DNA of 7,272 nucleotides from the NCBI GenBank assembly GCA_035634255.1, contig DASQDI010000138.1:1-7272 (forward strand), given 5' to 3'. A program made the position numbers and the translations under genes. The notes beneath the pieces were generated by a model. The model had not been told where the DNA came from, searched no databases, and was given only the letters and a program-made list of their open reading frames with translations. Each line of letters starts with the position of its first letter. The first letter of the stretch is position 1. The DNA is from DATLMR01 sp035634255. Lineage in GTDB: Bacteria > Acidobacteriota > Blastocatellia > UBA7656. This document shows positions 6,564-7,272 of the stretch, piece by piece.

Positions 6564-6593
6564 GAGATTCGGAGAGGGAGGGATTCGAAAGGT

Positions 6594-7001
6594 ATGAGAA
6601 GGTATAACCGCTCTAATATTCTGGTCAGGCTGGCTCTGATCGCGATTTTGGCATCATCCCTTGCGGCGCCGTCGTCGGGCGCGGGCGTCAGGAAGAGGGT
6701 GAAGTTTTTAAAGGGCCGCAACTCCGCCGTAATCAGCGGCGCGGTCATTCGGGGGGACAGGGACAGGTACGTCGTTGGAGCCAGAGAAGGGCAGAAGATG
6801 ACCGTGACGATAAAGTCCACCGAAGATAACGCGGTGTTCCAGATATATTTTGCCGGGGAGCAGGAGTCCCTCGAAGGCGCGGGCGAAGCGGATGACGCGA
6901 AGAGGTGGAGCGGCACCCTGCCCTCTTCGGTCGATTACGTGATAGTGGTCGGCCCGACCCGCGGGAATGCCACCTACAAGCTCGAAGTGAAGATCGAATA
7001 G
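6594..7001 (+). CDS. Small secreted beta-rich protein resembling PPC / g-type lysozyme inhibitor (PliG)-like domains
   Basis: 135 residues. The basic start and hydrophobic core (VRLALIAILASSLAA) form a signal peptide, probably cut after 'SSGA' at residue 30. The mature part is about 105 residues and beta-strand rich. It has the order 'RVKFLKGRNSAVISGAV', 'DRYVVGAREGQKMTVTIKS', a middle strand 'AVFQIYFAG', then 'RWSGTLPSSVDYVIVVGPTR' and 'ATYKLEVKI'. This matches the shape of bacterial pre-peptidase C-terminal (PPC) domains and of periplasmic g-type lysozyme inhibitors ('GQ-x-hydrophobic', 'W-S-G-x-L-P', 'Y-x-L-x-V'). It stands alone, without a peptidase domain, which favours a periplasmic inhibitor-like or binding role; this is an inference. 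The ribosome binding site is GGGAGGGA about 10 nt before the ATG. The stop is part of an 18-nt palindrome shared with the convergent gene. Confidence 0.75.
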   Translation: MRRYNRSNILVRLALIAILASSLAAPSSGAGVRKRVKFLKGRNSAVISGAVIRGDRDRYVVGAREGQKMTVTIKSTEDNAVFQIYFAGEQESLEGAGEADDAKRWSGTLPSSVDYVIVVGPTRGNATYKLEVKIE

Positions 7002-7018
7002 ACCTGAGAACTCAGGTC
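7001..7018. terminator. 18-nt palindrome between convergent genes, possible bidirectional terminator stem
   Basis: GACCTGAGAACTCAGGTC has perfect 8-nt arms around AA. As RNA it would more likely fold with a 7-bp stem and a 4-nt loop, in either direction. It begins at the last base of the + strand TAG stop and covers two of the three bases of the - strand gene's stop codon. No T tract follows on either strand, so termination would be weak or rho-assisted. Confidence 0.45.
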
Positions 7019-7172
7019 ATATCAGGGAGAGCGACACGAACCCTAAAATAAAGATGAGCAGCAGGGCCAGCGCGACGACAGTGTGGATGGCTTTAGGAGG
7101 TTTGAGGATTCTGGCCGCCCCCACCTCTCGCGGCTCGCTCGGAGTCGGGGTATTCTCGTCTGACGGATTCAT
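7017..7172 (-). CDS. Small membrane protein with C-terminal transmembrane segment, 51 residues
   Basis: The product starts MNPSDENTPTPSEPREVGAA, a polar proline-rich N-terminus, followed by 'RILKPPKAIH' with basic residues and one hydrophobic helix (about 31-51, VVALALLLIFILGFVSLSLI) that runs to the last residue. This is a tail-anchored layout: soluble part inside, anchor at the end. I chose the ATG at 7172 because AAGGGTGA lies close upstream on the - strand, and a candidate promoter would give a leader of about 34 nt. An ATG at 7199 would add nine residues. The same frame stays open to the right edge of the window (about 24 further codons), so a longer protein starting outside cannot be excluded. 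The gene converges with the secreted protein gene, 15 nt away. No family recognised. Confidence 0.65.
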   Translation of the reverse strand: MNPSDENTPTPSEPREVGAARILKPPKAIHTVVALALLLIFILGFVSLSLI

Positions 7173-7210
7173 AACAATCACCCTTGTTCGATAAATCATG
7201 CGGACACTTT

Positions 7211-7242
7211 TCAGTATAGATACTGAGAGGAGGCCGAGTCCA
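7211..7242 (-). promoter_or_regulatory. Candidate promoter with overlapping palindromic operator for the 51-residue gene
   Basis: On the - strand TGGACT (7237-7242, 4 of 6) is followed after 18 nt by TATACT (7213-7218, 5 of 6). The palindrome TCAGTATAGATACTGA (7211-7226), with perfect 7-nt arms around AG, covers the -10 box and part of the spacer. That is the placement expected of a repressor site. The predicted transcript start is near 7206. The palindrome could also serve a divergent gene to the right of the window. Confidence 0.4.
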
Positions 7243-7272
7243 CGCGAGGCCGTAATTAAGATCGTGGAATCG

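Overview
This window is a GC-rich (roughly 60% by eye) bacterial chromosomal segment with densely packed genes, almost all on the + strand. I infer a member of the Acidobacteriota, perhaps class Blastocatellia. The basis is the XRE-regulator tail, the 'YFNYFTEIEEEFVRRRG' protein at 3097 (which I associate from memory with acidobacterial genomes), the secreted CocE/NonD-type hydrolase and the small PPC/PliG-like secreted protein. No marker gene settles the phylum, so this is an inference.

Layout. Positions 2-304 hold the C-terminal 100 residues of an XRE/Cro-type regulator cut by the left edge. A candidate promoter (334-362) then leads into a secreted alpha/beta hydrolase with a PepX-C-like C-terminal domain (421-2094), followed by a possible terminator hairpin (2119-2157). 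Next comes a three-gene group I cannot name. It consists of a 184-residue soluble protein (2203-2757), a 50-residue single-pass membrane protein (2914-3066) behind a 10-bp GC-rich hairpin, and a 267-residue protein with a helical C-terminal half (3097-3900) that starts at GTG in the same frame as the small membrane protein.

Positions 4018-6014 carry a tight pair: a YgiD/LigB-type extradiol dioxygenase and an RlmD-type 23S rRNA m5U methyltransferase with its Fe-S cysteines and catalytic Cys and Glu in place. A second pair follows: a DinB-family four-helix protein with its three histidines (6087-6563) and a small secreted beta-rich protein (6594-7001). On the - strand a 51-residue protein with a C-terminal membrane segment (7017-7172) converges on that pair. 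An 18-nt palindrome spans both stop codons, and another palindrome overlaps the - strand gene's candidate promoter.

How it fits together. These look like several small housekeeping or accessory transcription units rather than one pathway. I found no insertion sequence, CRISPR array, tRNA, rRNA or recognisable defence system. The least explained part is 2203-3900, especially the small membrane protein and the downstream gene separated from it by a single in-frame stop.
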